From Apis mellifera (lineage: Eukaryota; Arthropoda; Insecta; Hymenoptera; Apidae): 64,000 bases of DNA. The notes beneath the pieces were generated by a model. The model did not search any database. It was not told the DNA's origin and worked only from the letters and a program-made list of their open reading frames with translations. The stretch covers positions 10,578,025 to 10,642,024 of the forward strand of contig NC_037650.1 of NCBI RefSeq assembly GCF_003254395.2. Reading direction: 5' to 3'. This document shows, piece by piece, positions 48,323-61,105 of this stretch (positions within the stretch are counted from its first letter, which is position 1; the number at the start of each line of letters is the position of its first letter). The translations under genes and the position numbers were made by a program.

Positions 48323-51300
48323 GTATACGAACGTTCGAACAATCATCTGTCGCTTCTCCTTTTCTCTTTACTTACTGCCCTTTTCACTTGTGTATCTTAT
48401 CTTTAATCGTAGATCGATCTTTGTGGATGCAGATTGAATAATTTCTCTTCTCCTCTTCTTTTATTTCATTCAATCGTAAGAAAATTTTAATTTTTTGGGA
48501 AAAAAGGGGGGTCGATGTTTCTTATTCTTTGTAATTGAGACAAAGAAGGGAGATTAATTGTTATTATTATTTTTTTTTTTGCTATTGTTAGAAAGTTTCA
48601 AAGTTTGCTTATGTTTTGTTTTACATCGATTCTCCAGAGTTTTTGTTTTTAAGTTATTTTGAATCTGTTGAAAGTTAAAAGCAAAACGTGATGGTAAATA
48701 TCTTTGAAAATTTTGTTTTCGATATTTTTTTTTTTTTTTTTGAAAAAATATTTCCTACGTATATAAATAAATATTGCATCAAAATTATTGCTGTACAATG
48801 TGACGAGAAAAATCTGCATCCACGAATCACACTAGTAAATACTGCATTATATTTTACGATATAATTGGAATGTGTTTGCCATGTTTGTTTATAATACCGT
48901 TTTTTTATATTCAATCTAGATGAACATAGATATATAAAAAGCATTGCACTACGCAAACGGTGCGACACAAGCATAATGTTGACTTTATTCGATGATTATA
49001 ATCATTTTGTTGATTAACGATATGTACATATTCACTTGCCTTACAAAATGCATCTATCTTTCACGATATATTCTCGATATTCACAGATATTCGTTTCTCT
49101 GAATGAAATAACGATCGATGATACGCCAAATGTTAATTAAAAAATTATTAAAAAAATTATAATAAAAATTATAAAGTTCGTTTGTCAAAGTCGTTTGTAT
49201 AAATCGGAAACGCAAAAGTAAATCCGTGTTCTTTTCACTCGCATTCTTTTAAATTCTCCTCGTTTCTTCCCTGTTTTAAATTGCACGGTACACGCACAAT
49301 TATCGATCGATATTTCGTGGAAACTGGAGCACCGTGTACGAGACAAGAGAATTGATGTATCCACCATGTACGTGTGCAAGAATATGAAAAAAAAATCGAA
49401 AATCACCGGAACGCCTGAAAAATCGTCGCGAAAATTATTATTATTATCACCCTTTTCTTCTTTTTTCTTTTATATTTATGCAAGTGTTAATGTCAATATA
49501 TATAATAATAATAATAATTGCGACGCATTTGATCCATTTAATAACAGTTGCAAGATTGTCTTGAAATTATCTCGAGTACTTTTCGCTTTTTTTCTCTTTT
49601 TGATCTTTTTCGAAATATTCTCTTTCGAATAGAAATGCTGTACGGATAAATCTGAAACGATTGATGCTCGTTTATTAAAATTTTCCACAGCGAACCCCGG
49701 CAAATTGACACATTTTCAGGGAAAAATGGAGCTCGTCGTTATTCCCACGAAAATTAATCCCGCTATTTCCACGCCGCGAGAAAAAAAAAGCTTGCAGTTC
49801 GATCGTCGCATTAGCGGGATCAAACGAGCCGATCAAATAAATTGCATTTTGTTTCCTTCCTTGCCCCGCTGTTAAGATAAATACACAGCGCTGATATGAA
49901 ATCGATGGAGCCGCGTAATTAATTAATCGCCTCGAGTGGGCGAGAGATAAAATTCAATTTATCTGATCGTTTCTCCCTTTGTCGTCGCCTTCCCTCCCTT
50001 CCTCGTGATATAATATTTCTGTATAAATATTAGAAGAAGAAAAAAAATGATGAAAATTGGAGCGAAAAAAGAGCGAATTAAATAAATTAAACGTTGGAAA
50101 ATTTTAATATCACTCCTAATATCACTATCTTTTATTCTCGCGAACTTGTTATACATCTTATGGATAGTCCATAAGTATCGAGGAAAATGGCGGTCATTTG
50201 CCACTTCGACAGTTCGATTCGCGTTTAAACGAAAGAGAAAGAAGATATTTGCGCGATGGTGTGTGTACAGAGAGAGAGAGAGAGAGAGAGGATTTTGATT
50301 CGTGGGGAAGATATGAGATAAAGTAGACGCGATTCTTCTCCCGTGTTTCGATAAAATTTATACAGCTACTACTCGTAGGATAAATCGTTTCTTTCGCTCG
50401 GTCGGTAATGTCTGAAAGATTTGTCTTTTCAGGGAAATGTTCGAATCGAAAAATGTCGGAATTATCGAAAAAAATGGAAGGGAAACGAAATGTCAGGGAT
50501 GAGAGGAAAATATCGAAAAATTTTCTTCGAGGAAAACTTGGCCACGAGATAAAGTTGAAGAAAGGAGAATAAAAACGTTTTACGTTTTCCTTAGTTTTCG
50601 ATGAATACGAAGAATGGATTTTTTATCCCGTGATGCTTTGGTCAACGAGAGTTTTTTTAATAAACGAGCGTTGGTAGCGAAAATAGCAAACGTTATTAAC
50701 ACGGGTCTTACATGTTTGAAATAATAAATCACGATGGCCAGGTTGCAATACGAATATGCATATACACGTACATCTCGTGACAATGGAAAATTAAGATTCT
50801 ATCTCTCGGATGATAATATCGTTCGTAACGTAACGGAGGTATAAATAATGTTATCGTCAACATTGTTTCCGCATAAGAAAACATTTCTTATTTAATTAGA
50901 GCAGTGCCGTTTGTTTTGAAAAGTTTCGTTCAATCTTTAATGATATTTGTGCTTGTAAAAAGAAAAAGAAGAAAAAGAGGGAGAGTTTATTATATATCGT
51001 GTTTAAAAATTATTTCGAGAAAGTTTATCGAGAGCAACGATAAGGAAATTTTTCATTTTCGTTAAAGCGAAGGGTAGCGAATGAAACCCTGTCTAATAAT
51101 AAATTTTCCACCCCTTCATATATACCATATGTAAAGTATACGTATTTTTAATATCGCACGGATATTTATACACGTAGACAATATCACACAGATATCAACA
51201 CCTTATCAATTCGATAAATTCACGCTCTGGTGTCCGAAATGTCGATGCGAATATAGATATGTATATATATATATATATATATCTAGTTGCAAAGTTGAAT

Positions 51301-51399
51301 CGAAGTGAAAACTGAAAGCGTCGATAAGTTTAACAGGAGGATAGAGACAGGAGGTTATTCAATTGGATGGATTAAGATTTTAATTTTATACTCTATAAT
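48323..51399. other. Shaw intron 2, left part
   Basis: AT-rich with poly-T and (AG)n (50270-50290) tracts. No exon, RNA or element recognised. Confidence 0.6.
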
Positions 51400-51994
51400 A
51401 AATATCGAATATATACATTTTTAATTTTAATATTTAATTATTCAATATTTAATTATCCAATTTTATTAGCATTTATTATTAAATGAAAGTTAATCTTTAT
51501 ACAATACTTTATATACTTTATACATTTTTATATACTTTTATTTATTTTACTATTATTTTACTTTATATACTTATATAATAGTTTCAGTTAAAATTTATAA
51601 TTGAGTTCTATTCTTTTTGATATTTACATAGAATATTAATAATCTGAAATTATTTAATTGTATTAAAACTAATATTTTCTTAAAAATAATTTTTTAGATG
51701 ATAAAGATAATAAATATATATTTTATAGACTATTTTCACTAATATTACTAATAATTAATTTAACATTCTTCCTAATACTAATAAATTTTATTTAAATTAT
51801 TGTAATCACAATTAATCTTTAAATTTACAATTTAATATTTTTCTTTTCTTAAACTATAATAATTTTTAATATCAGAAAAATTTTAATTTTCAATCTTTAA
51901 ATTTACAATTTAATTCTTATTTAAGATTTAATACTTAATATCTAACTTAACTTAAATCTTTTAATTTTATAAGTCATGAAAAGATTTGATCACA
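51400..51994 (+). pseudogene. Probable mitochondrial ND2 / tRNA-region relic (left part of NUMT)
   Basis: Extremely AT-rich sequence directly continuous with the COI relic. A short stretch at about 51760-51805 reads like the ND2 C-terminus in the mitochondrial code (NLTFFLILINFI then stop). TTTAAATTTACAATTTAA-type segments at about 51817 and 51898 resemble the anticodon arm of trnY on the opposite strand. The order ND2, C, Y, W, COI is the one I remember for honey bee mtDNA. The left edge is uncertain. Confidence 0.5.
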
Positions 51995-52034
51995 AAGATT
52001 TTAAATCAAGTTAAACTTTTAATTTTCAAATCTT
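51995..52034 (+). pseudogene. trnW-like mitochondrial tRNA remnant
   Basis: AAGATTTTAAATCAAGTTAA and AATTTTCAAATCTT resemble the acceptor, D and anticodon arms of insect mitochondrial tRNA-Trp (anticodon TCA). Only about 40 bases separate it from the COI start, so the T arm is lost. Confidence 0.5.
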
Positions 52035-52358
52035 AATTATAAATCAATTTATATCAACTTAATCATAAAAACATTGAAATTCTGTTTATTAATCTACCTT
52101 TATGATCTGGAATATTAGTTTCATCAATAAAATTAATTATTCGGATAAAATTTACTTCTTTTCAGGATCATGAATTAACAATGATCAAATTTCTAATACA
52201 ATTGTAACCAGACGTACATTTTCAATAATTTTCTTTATAGTAATACCATTTTTAATTGATTTGGAAATTGATTAATTCCACTAATACTTGGATCTCCTGA
52301 TTTCCACGAATAAAAAATACATTTTGACTTTTACCTCCATCATTAATTACATAAGAAA
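52035..52358 (+). pseudogene. Nuclear mitochondrial insertion: 5' part of COI
   Basis: Read in the invertebrate mitochondrial code (TGA=Trp, ATA=Met), this is the start of cytochrome c oxidase subunit I: FMST, then WSGML (52103), SSMKLIIRM, GSWINNDQI, NTIVT, MIFFMVMPFLI, GNWLIPLMLGSPD and TFWLLPPS. Several small deletions (about 4 bases at 52258, about 7 at 52300) and base changes shift the frame, and TGA codons would stop nuclear translation, so it is dead. Similarity fades near 52358, the right junction. It lies inside Shaw intron 2 on the same strand. Functional COI works in respiratory complex IV in mitochondria; this copy has no function there. Confidence 0.93.
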
Positions 52359-52959
52359 TGGACGAGAAAGTAAGGTTTGAAAATTAGCGGCAATCGAATT
52401 TTCGAGGTGGGATTTCGACCTTCCCCCTTTTGAGGAGGGAAGAAATTTATGAACGCGATTCTCGATTCGTTTCAACGATCGTGTAAAGCGGTTACCGACG
52501 AGACATGGGCGTTTCTGACCGATTAACCGCACGAATCACCAGCCCGTGCTTATATACCGTCTTCTAATCGGGGTCGTGTAGTAAGTACGTACTCGACGGT
52601 TTCCGGTTCTGATGTACCGCATTCGCCAAAATCCGGTAACGACAGGGTTCCAGTAATATTCAAATGCGGCCCGCCGCAATCGTGGCATACCATTCCACGA
52701 GTCTATCGTGCATTATCCACATTATCCAAATTGTCAATCGATTGAGCAATTAGGCAGAAAGTACGGTTGTGCCTGGCAATTATTCGCGGAATCACGCGTT
52801 CACAAATTTCACGTTCTCTTTCTTAGGAGTCAATAGGCTCGCGCCTATCACTTTCTGAAAGAAATTGTGAATTTATCGAATTATTTTAGAAATGTGTTTT
52901 TTTTTTCTTTTCTTTTCCAATATTTTTGAATTTTTCGTTTAAGTTAAATTTAAATGTTA
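52359..52959. other. Shaw intron 2, unique sequence
   Basis: 52360-52800 is distinctly GC-richer than the flanks, with no domain-bearing frame. It may be an intronic conserved element. Confidence 0.5.
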
Positions 52960-54085
52960 GGATATTCGGTATCTCGAGATAAGAAAATAATCACAATAAA
53001 TTGATTTCTCGTTAAATCTTTATTTGAGAAAAGGGAGACAATAATATAATAGTGGGAGAATTTTTTTAAATAACTTAATAATGGAGTAATAACCGAATTT
53101 GAATGAAATTTAAATATTAAATATCTAATAATCATAATTGATTAATATTAAATTTAAATGTTAGGATATTCGGTATCTCGAGATAAGAAAATAATCACAA
53201 TAAATTGATCCCTCGATAAATCTTTATTTGAGAAAAGGGAGATAAGAATATAATAGCGGGAGAATTTTTTTAAATAAGTTAAATAATGGAATAATAAATT
53301 CGAATGAAATTTAAATATTATTATATTAAGTTTTTAATAATCATAATAAATTAATTCCTCAATAAATCTTTATTTGAGAAAAGGGAGACAAGAATATAAT
53401 AGCGGAAGAATTTTTTTTAAATAACTTAATAATGGATTAATAAATTCGAATGAAATTTAAATATTGTTGTATTAAGTATCTAATAGGAAAATAATCACAA
53501 TAAATTGATTCTTCGTTAAATCTTTATCAAAAAAAGGGGGCCAAAAATAATAATAACATATATATAAAGAGTGTTTTTTAAATAACTTAATAAGAATTAA
53601 AAGGTGAGCATTGTGAAACATGGCTTCTAGAGCTATGAAAAATTCTTGTATGAAATCTAAATATTGTGATATTAAATATTTTGTATATTATATGTAATAC
53701 GAAAATAATCACAATAAATTGATTCCTCATTAAATCTTTATCAAAAAAAGAAGGCCAAAAATATATAATAACAAAAAAGTATTTTTTAAATAACTTAACA
53801 AGTAATAAGTAATAAGAATTGAAAAATGAGCAATTTCGACATGGCTTCCTAAAAGCCATAAAAAATTCGTATGAAATTTAAATATTATTATATTAAGTAT
53901 CTTGTAATTCGAAAATAATCGCAATAAATTGATTCCTCGTTAAATCTTTATCAAAAAAAAAAAACCTAGCTTTATCAAAAATATAATACAATTTATGAAA
54001 CAATTTTTTTAAATAACTTAATAAGTTTATAATTGAGTAATAAGCGAATCGAAAGGTGAGCATCGTGAAACAATTTCAACATGGC
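52960..54085. repeat. Six-copy tandem array, 150-215 base unit
   Basis: The unit contains GAAAATAATCACAATAAATT, GATTCCTCGTTAAATCTTTA, TTTTTTTAAATAACTTAATA and GAATGAAATTTAAATATT. Anchors lie near 52983, 53187, 53335, 53487, 53701 and 53911. Later copies gain a GGTGAGCATTGTGAAAC / ACATGGCTTC block, so there are two unit subtypes. Confidence 0.92.
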
Positions 54086-57000
54086 TTCTGGAAGGGATTG
54101 AGCGCGCATGAATATTTCATACTTCTAGATACCGCTATCGGCATTGGCCAGCACCAAGTTTTAAGCGAGGCGTATATCTCTCAATTTGCAATTATCGCTC
54201 GTTTTTAAGACGTATTAAAGTCTCGATAGCTCGTTTAATGACTCCCTACGAAACTATCACGCAATTTCTCTCAAATCCTCTACCTCTTAAAAACGAATAC
54301 ACCATATTCACTCGTGATTTCGATGAGCAATTATTTCTTTCCGGTAAAACTATTGATTTTATGACACGAACGACGAATATTATTTATAGTTATTTTTTAA
54401 GAAGATATTTTAAGCTGCAAAATCAGAATTTCTGCATTGTGTTATATCAACACTAGGTAAGATTTATTGGAACGAGAATTTATCTATTTTGTATGCAGGG
54501 AGGATATTTTCTAAGAGAATTAATTTAATCTTTTCGAGTTATAAAATAGCAGATCAAGGGTTGCTAAATGAGCTGTCTAACTTGAGAAAATTTAATAATT
54601 CATAAAACGAGTATATACCGAAAGAATTTCAAAATTACATTTAATCTACTTTTTCCGCTTCTATCTATTTCTCTGCACCATATTTTCCAGTTTTGAGCGA
54701 AATATCTAGAAATTCTACGCTTCTCTTTTACGAAATAGTTTGCCAAGTGAATTAGCATTTTGCCATAAAAAAAAAACAATATAGAATAACACGCAAACTT
54801 TAATTGTTTGTTTTTTCTTAATTAAAGTTAATTTAAATTAACTTTTAAACGCAATCATTTGTACAAAAAAACGTTATCGTTCAAAATTTTAATAATATGT
54901 TTAAAGTATTCAAAAATTATTCCGTAATTTTATTCTTAAATCTATTTACGGATTTACGGTATTAATAAATCAAAAATCGAAAAAGCAATATCAAATCACC
55001 AGAAAAAAAAAATCGAAACGTCCCCCAAAGCTATTCACAACGCGATGAAAAAAATTTCAAATCAATTTGAAAAAGTCAACAAAAAAAAAAATAAATAAAC
55101 AATAATAAAAAGCACATAAAAATCCCCAAAGCTAGAACTTTCGTGGTCACAGCGCGACGAAAGACAAGCAACATTCGTTCCAATTTTAAAAAGTTCGATC
55201 GATATCGTTCGATACGGCAATGATTTTACGATCGAATTACAGTTAGAACGCGAAGTGAAACGAGGCCAGTCGAAAAGGAAAGAAAGAAAGAAAGAAAGGA
55301 AAACAGGTGATTAATCTTGAGACGAAAATGCGATTCCGTGGGTAATGTAGATCGAAGAGTAGGCGACGAAACACTAGTCTCGTGAACCCGATTCGAATTA
55401 ATTAAAACGTTGCTCGATTCGGTGACCGATAACCGAGAACCGATGATTTGTTCATCGGTCGGTATAACAGGGCGGCGTTAACAGGACGATCAGGTGAAGA
55501 GAGAAACTGATTGAATCGGTGTTGTTTTCCCCTCTCGAAAGTTGTTTCTTCCTTAATTATTGTGTTAGCCTTGTATAAAACGCAATCAGTGATTGTTTCT
55601 CCGCCAGGAATATTAAATGTTTGCGTATGCAAATTGGAAACAGGGGAATCGGAGAGATTCAGTTCTCCCTGTTTCGATTATTATCATTTTATTAGCTTCT
55701 TTTTCTTTTTTTTTTTTTTGAGAATAGTGATTGTAATAAAAAAAATATACATATAAAATTAGAAGAATATCTTTCGATTCTCGCAATTTGTATATATTTC
55801 TTTCCTTCTTTGGTAGATTGTGAATGAATTTGGTAGATTTATCGTGCGAAAAAAAGAATTTCCTTCTTTTCCTTCCTTTAAAAACTTTCTTCGATATCTC
55901 TTCGTATTTTTATATTCCAACAATTTTCAGAATCTATATTATATATCGATCGAAGCATGCTTTTAAATTTTAAATTTATTTTACACACACATATATATAA
56001 ATCAATCCTGCAATTATTATTACCCTCTCTTAAACAAAAAGGTATTATTTAATGTATAATTTTATCTTATTAATTCAACAAAATACCTAAGCAACTTTAA
56101 GGATACAAATAACTTGATTCTGGTTTCGAAGCTATCTCATTTAAGATATGTGATAAATCCATTTACCTCGAAACGACATCTCAAACTATTTTAATAAACT
56201 CGTATCAATTTTACATTAATAAAAATATTTAATAAAATTATTCCAAGAGACAAGCAGCCTCTAAAAGTTGCTCAATAAACGAGTACGACAACGATTATAT
56301 GATTCAGAGCAGCGAGGAGATCGCGTTGAAACATGATGGGAAATTGATGGTGGTTGGAAGAAACGTGGACGCAATTCGTGTCGTCAAGACGCGATTTATA
56401 CCTCCGTGGAAATCGCCAATTCCACGTGGCAGCTGAAACGAATGCGCCACGTGGGATGACCAAGGGGGATCGACGCCCCCTTCCCCATCCATTCCTGAAA
56501 CGATGATACGTTGTTGGTGGCTGAGACGCGATTATAAACGAGGGGATTAGAGGCCTCTTTTAATATAAGAGCGTGATAGAAACGAGATATCCTTTTTAAT
56601 CGCAACTACGAGGAACAATTGAAAATTTTTCTTTTTTGAAGAAGAAGGAATGGAGGAATCCAATGATGCTTGACGAGGAACGCAAACAGGATACTGTGCC
56701 GAGTTTCAAATCTGGATTGAAAACATCGATCAAATCCTTACCAATATAACGTCGAGTCGAATCGAACCAACATCTACAAAGAGATATGAACGTGGATTCA
56801 AAGATGTGTCTTTTGAATCCAGAAGGGATTGAAAGATGGCTTAAAAATATTTTAAGATTTTAATAATATGGACATTTATATAAATCTCCCTCTTAGACTT
56901 ACTATCCCTCTCCATCTTACATCTCTCCTCACCGTTATAAAAATCCAAATAAAAAGGATGACGAGTTTCGAAACCAGGCAGAGATAACGTAAAGTAAAAC

Positions 57001-57242
57001 TTGGAATGATTTTTCCATATATATATGTGTGTGTATTTCATGCTATATATATATATATGTGTGTGTATATATACGCTTTGCACGCGCTTTATCTGTGTCC
57101 CGAGGAAAGCACGAACAAACAAAAGAAAAAAAAAAAAAAAAAAAAAAAAAAAGCACCCTCGAGAGAACGAGAGAGTTTCGCAGGTACGAATAACGATCGT
57201 TGTTGCATCCCTCCTCTCTTCCACCCCGACCCGCTCTTCTAG
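54086..57242. other. Shaw intron 2, right part
   Basis: Mixed AT-rich DNA with a (GAAA)n tract at 55283-55300 and a less AT-rich block at 56300-56530. A poly-A run of about 29 bases (57124-57152) and (TA/TG)n tracts lie close to the next acceptor, which is a good polypyrimidine tract ending CTTCTAG at 57242. Confidence 0.6.
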
Positions 57243-57437
57243 CATCGGGACACGCAGGAAACGCTGACAGTCCTCGACAGGTTGGACCTCGATACAGAGA
57301 AGCCCACCGACGAGGAACTGGCAAGGAAGTTCGGTTTCGAGGAGGCGTATTACGAGGGCACCCTCACGTGGTGGCAAAAGCTCAAGCCCCAGATGTGGTC
57401 GCTCTTCGATGAACCGTACTCCTCCCTTGGAGCCAAG
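57243..57437 (+). CDS. Shaw voltage-gated K+ channel, T1-S1 linker exon
   Basis: 65 codons in phase 0 between AG 57241-57242 and AAG|GTTTGT at 57437. It continues the T1 exon seamlessly: MTYTQ joins HRDTQETLTVLDRLDLDTEK, the Shaw-class T1-S1 linker. The second half (FGFEEAYYEGTLTWWQKLKP and MWSLFDEPYSSLGAK) is the conserved stretch leading into S1. Residues 110-174 of the predicted protein. It is flanked by introns of 8920 and 3737 bases. Confidence 0.96.
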
Positions 57438-59983
57438 GTTTGTATATATACATATATATATATTTCACGATACATCACGATATATATATATTTTTTTCTA
57501 TATTTTCCGTGTGTATATTTGTTGATATAGACGATGAGATGGATTTAGACGACGGGAGGTTGAAACAGTTTTTCACCCGATTTAAGTGATCGACTCGATT
57601 GGAAAATTTAATATCGGATTTAAAATCGTTCGCGGTAAAGTTTGTGCATGGTGGAGTTTTAATCCTTTCAGATATCGAGCGTCTTATGGACTTTGCTCGT
57701 CACAAAATTGATTCCTCCTTGAGCGAGCCAAAGTTTCGATCTCTCGAAAGGAGAAGGAGAAGAGGATCGTGTGACGTGAATTTAAATTTTGAGAAACAAT
57801 GGATTTTGATATCTCTGAAATAATTTTTTAGGGGAAGAATTTGACTATTTTAACCTCTCGTTTCTATTTATTCGATCAATATTTTATTTTGATTGCATCG
57901 ATTACGTTGATATTTCAACGTCAACTCTTGATGAAATGTTACGTATTTAGCATATTCGTGGGGGAAAAAAAATTTGTCTTCCAGTAAAGATTTCTTAATC
58001 GATAACTTTGAATTACGAATCGTGATTTATTTATTCATCGTTTCAAGAGTTAACGTTCAATATTAATTATTACGTGTGATCATTAATATTAAAGATTATA
58101 TAGTATTATTGTTAATGTATAATTATTAGTACGTAGTTTTTGATGTTATCGGAGGAAGTATGAGAAAGGTGTATCTTTGTATTATGAATAATTATTTTCT
58201 CGTGATATAAGGATTTAAAATACACAGCATAAATTTAATTTTGACAAAGAATAGGAAATCTTAAATCTTCTTTTTTTTCTATTCTTTTTTCTGAGAAAAA
58301 AAAAGAAACATTTTGATCGTAATAAAGTTAACAGAAATAAATCACGTTGAGATTAATGTTTTTCACATTTTGAATTTGTTGAATTCATAATTTAAAAACA
58401 TCGTAACTTTTAAAAAACTTGTAAAAATTGTATAACAATATTTCGTACAAAAATCTCTACTCTTAAACAAAAGATCGTTCATTTGCTGAGCAGAAATATA
58501 TTTAAAAAAATATTTACGTTGAACTCTTTGCAAACACAATCTCTTTTCAAATATATAAATATATATATATATAAAATTTACAACGGTAATTAGTTATTCG
58601 AGCAAAGTAACAATACGCACGTGCAAGTGTTTTTAAAATTTCTTTCGCAAAGACAGCTTTTCATTTGTCCCTTTTTGCCATTGATAACGACAAAGAAGTG
58701 AATCGAAGTGAAAAGTTTCAATTGTAGCGCACGTGCGAAACGACGTAAACTAACGTTGTAAATAGGTTCACGTTCAATGAAAAAGTTGCACGTGATAATA
58801 AAGTTGCACAGAATTTCCGATACGTTGCTCGAAAGAGAAGAGGAAATAGAAAATCTACATATTCGTCCATTTACCAAAAAAAATATATATATATATATTA
58901 TTATTGTAAAATAAAATTTTCTTTTTCGATAATTTATATTTATATTCTCGAATGTTTAAATACAAGATCGTTACATTAAGTATGAGAATTAAAGTATATC
59001 GACAAATCGTTTATTTGGGAAGATGCATAGGCAAAAGGGCACCATCATCGTACATTTATAAACGTGCATAATTGATACCACGTCATCTGGATTTTAATAA
59101 TAATTACATCGTTAATAAATCACGCTAATGACTCGCCAACTAGTAATATCTATTATTCAATAATTCGTTCAGATATTGTAGATATTATCATCGTTCGACT
59201 CGATTCGAATCATCAATTCATCCGTATTTCATAAACGTATCATCCATCGTTTGTCGATAGTTTGAAGGAATACAAATTTGGGAATTAACGAGATTCAGAT
59301 AAATATGTATCGTGGTTGGAAATAAAAATTAATCGTCGAAAACATTTAATCGTCGAAAAGTGGAATTAAATCAAGAAGCGATTAATCTGTTCTGAGAATT
59401 TTTCTTTTCATTCCAGAAATTTTATTTTCATTCCATAGGACGACATAGGTCTTACCTACACGATTCCTTTCAGCTGTTATCGTCTCGAGTTCCATTATCC
59501 TATCCCGCCACGTGAACTTGACGTGGAATTATTACAATACCTTTCTCAATTCGTTTCCAGGAACACGATGATTACACCTTAATATCGCAATACGTTGCAA
59601 GTTTCACAAAGAAGCGCAACAAAATGAATAGAAAGACTCGAGAGAGATTATAAAATTTTTATTCGTTTTTCTCCTCTTTTTTTAAGAAAATCGAACAATT
59701 TCTATATCGTTTTTCGTAAATCAAAGGAAGATCGATAAAGTACAACAGCGATCACTAAACAGCAGTAACTTTTAACGTTGTTCCAAGCTTTTCTTATTTT
59801 TTCCAAAAGTTGGCTAAACTCGTCGAAATTTGACAATACAATGAAATTTCTTTTCTTTTTACAGTCTATTCGGATTCCCTTGTCGAGTTTCTTTTTCTTC
59901 TAAATGATATTTTTCACGATCCAATAAGCGCAGGAACGATAACAATAATTCGGATAAGAAGGAGTCAAGGGAATTACGATATA
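57438..59983. other. Shaw intron 3, left part
   Basis: AT-rich, with short TA tracts (57450-57490, 58558-58573). A 95-codon - strand frame at 58590-58877 shows no domain. Nothing else recognised. Confidence 0.6.
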
Positions 59984-60879
59984 AAGGGTGTCCCAAAATT
60001 AACGCAAGATTTGAATTTGCCGCCATTTTTGCATTAACTTGTTGGCAACCCTGAAAAAAGAACAGTTTGACAGCCGAGAGTTTATGGTTAGTAAAAATGG
60101 AGCGTTATACGATATACAACAACGTGGAATGGATTATTAATCATGAAAAAGTGGATGCTGGTTTTTCCAGCAAAATAATCCTAAGCGATGAAGCACGTTT
60201 TCACCTCGATGGCTTCGTTAATCGGCAAAATTGCGTGTTTGGGGTTCGGAGAACCCACGTATGATTAACGAAAAACGAATGCACCCATAACATGTCACTG
60301 TTTGGTGCGGATTTTGGGCAAAAGGCATCGTCGTACCATACTTTTTTGAGAACGAGGCTGGTCAAGCAGCAACCGTTAATGGTGCTCGATATCGCGACAC
60401 GATAACACGGTTCTTTCTGCCGAAATTGGACGATATTGATGTGGCCAATACATAGTTTCAACGAAACAATACCACGTGTCGTACAGCCAATGAAATGATC
60501 AATTACCGCACGAGACATTTCCTGGTCGTGTACTCTCTCGTTTCGGTAATCAGAATTGGTCCCCTAGATCGTGCGATTTAACACCGTTAGATTTCTTCTT
60601 ATGGGGTTATTTAAAGTCAAAGGTCCATGTCAACAATCCCACAACCATACGTTTCATTACGAGAGGAAATCAAACGCTGCATCGACGAAATTCAGAATCA
60701 CAATTACGCAGAAAGATTTATGAAAAATTTCGACGAAAGGGTGCGTATATGCCAGCAAACCCGATGTGTTATTCCATAAATAATCCTATCTTATGCACTT
60801 TGCGATTCGCTTAAAAAATAAATATCTGAATACTAAAAACTTTTATGTTTAATTCAAATCTTACGTTAATTTCGGGACA

Positions 60880-60882
<3 letters not shown>
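59984..60882 (+). mobile_element. Decayed mariner-family element with DD41D spacing (rosa-like)
   Basis: Left end GGGTGTCCCAAAATTAACGC (59986 on) and right end, read as complement, GAGTGTCCCGAAATTAACGT are imperfect inverted repeats of about 30 bases. A TA lies outside each end (59982-59983 and in the (TA)n after 60882). The body of about 900 bases contains a broken transposase. The spacing of the last two catalytic positions (41 residues) fits the rosa-type mariner group, which I name from memory. It sits in Shaw intron 3, about 300 bases before the transmembrane exon. Confidence 0.85.
60097..60779 (+). pseudogene. DD41D transposase remnant with multiple breaks
   Basis: It starts MERYTIYNN, then jumps to the catalytic region, consistent with an internal deletion of roughly 100 or more residues including most of the DNA-binding domain. 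The first catalytic Asp is present (LSDEARFHLDG, codon 60187-60189). A one-base loss near 60231 shifts the frame. In-frame stops follow at 60288-60290 and 60453-60455, and another one-base loss near 60500 precedes ETFPGRVLSRFGNQNWSPR. The second catalytic Asp is an Asn codon (60465-60467). The third is intact (LTPLDFFLWGYL, 60590-60592). The frame ends at TAA 60777-60779. It cannot encode a working enzyme. Confidence 0.85.
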
Positions 60883-60927
<45 letters not shown>

Positions 60928-61058
60928 CAGCTTTTTTTTAATCAAAAACTCTCTTTTATGTTTAATTCAAATCTTGCGTTAATTTTGGAACACGCGCTTT
61001 TTTTAATCAAAAACTCTCTTTTATGTTTAATTCAAATCTTGCGTTAATTTTGGAACAT

Positions 61059-61105
<47 letters not shown>

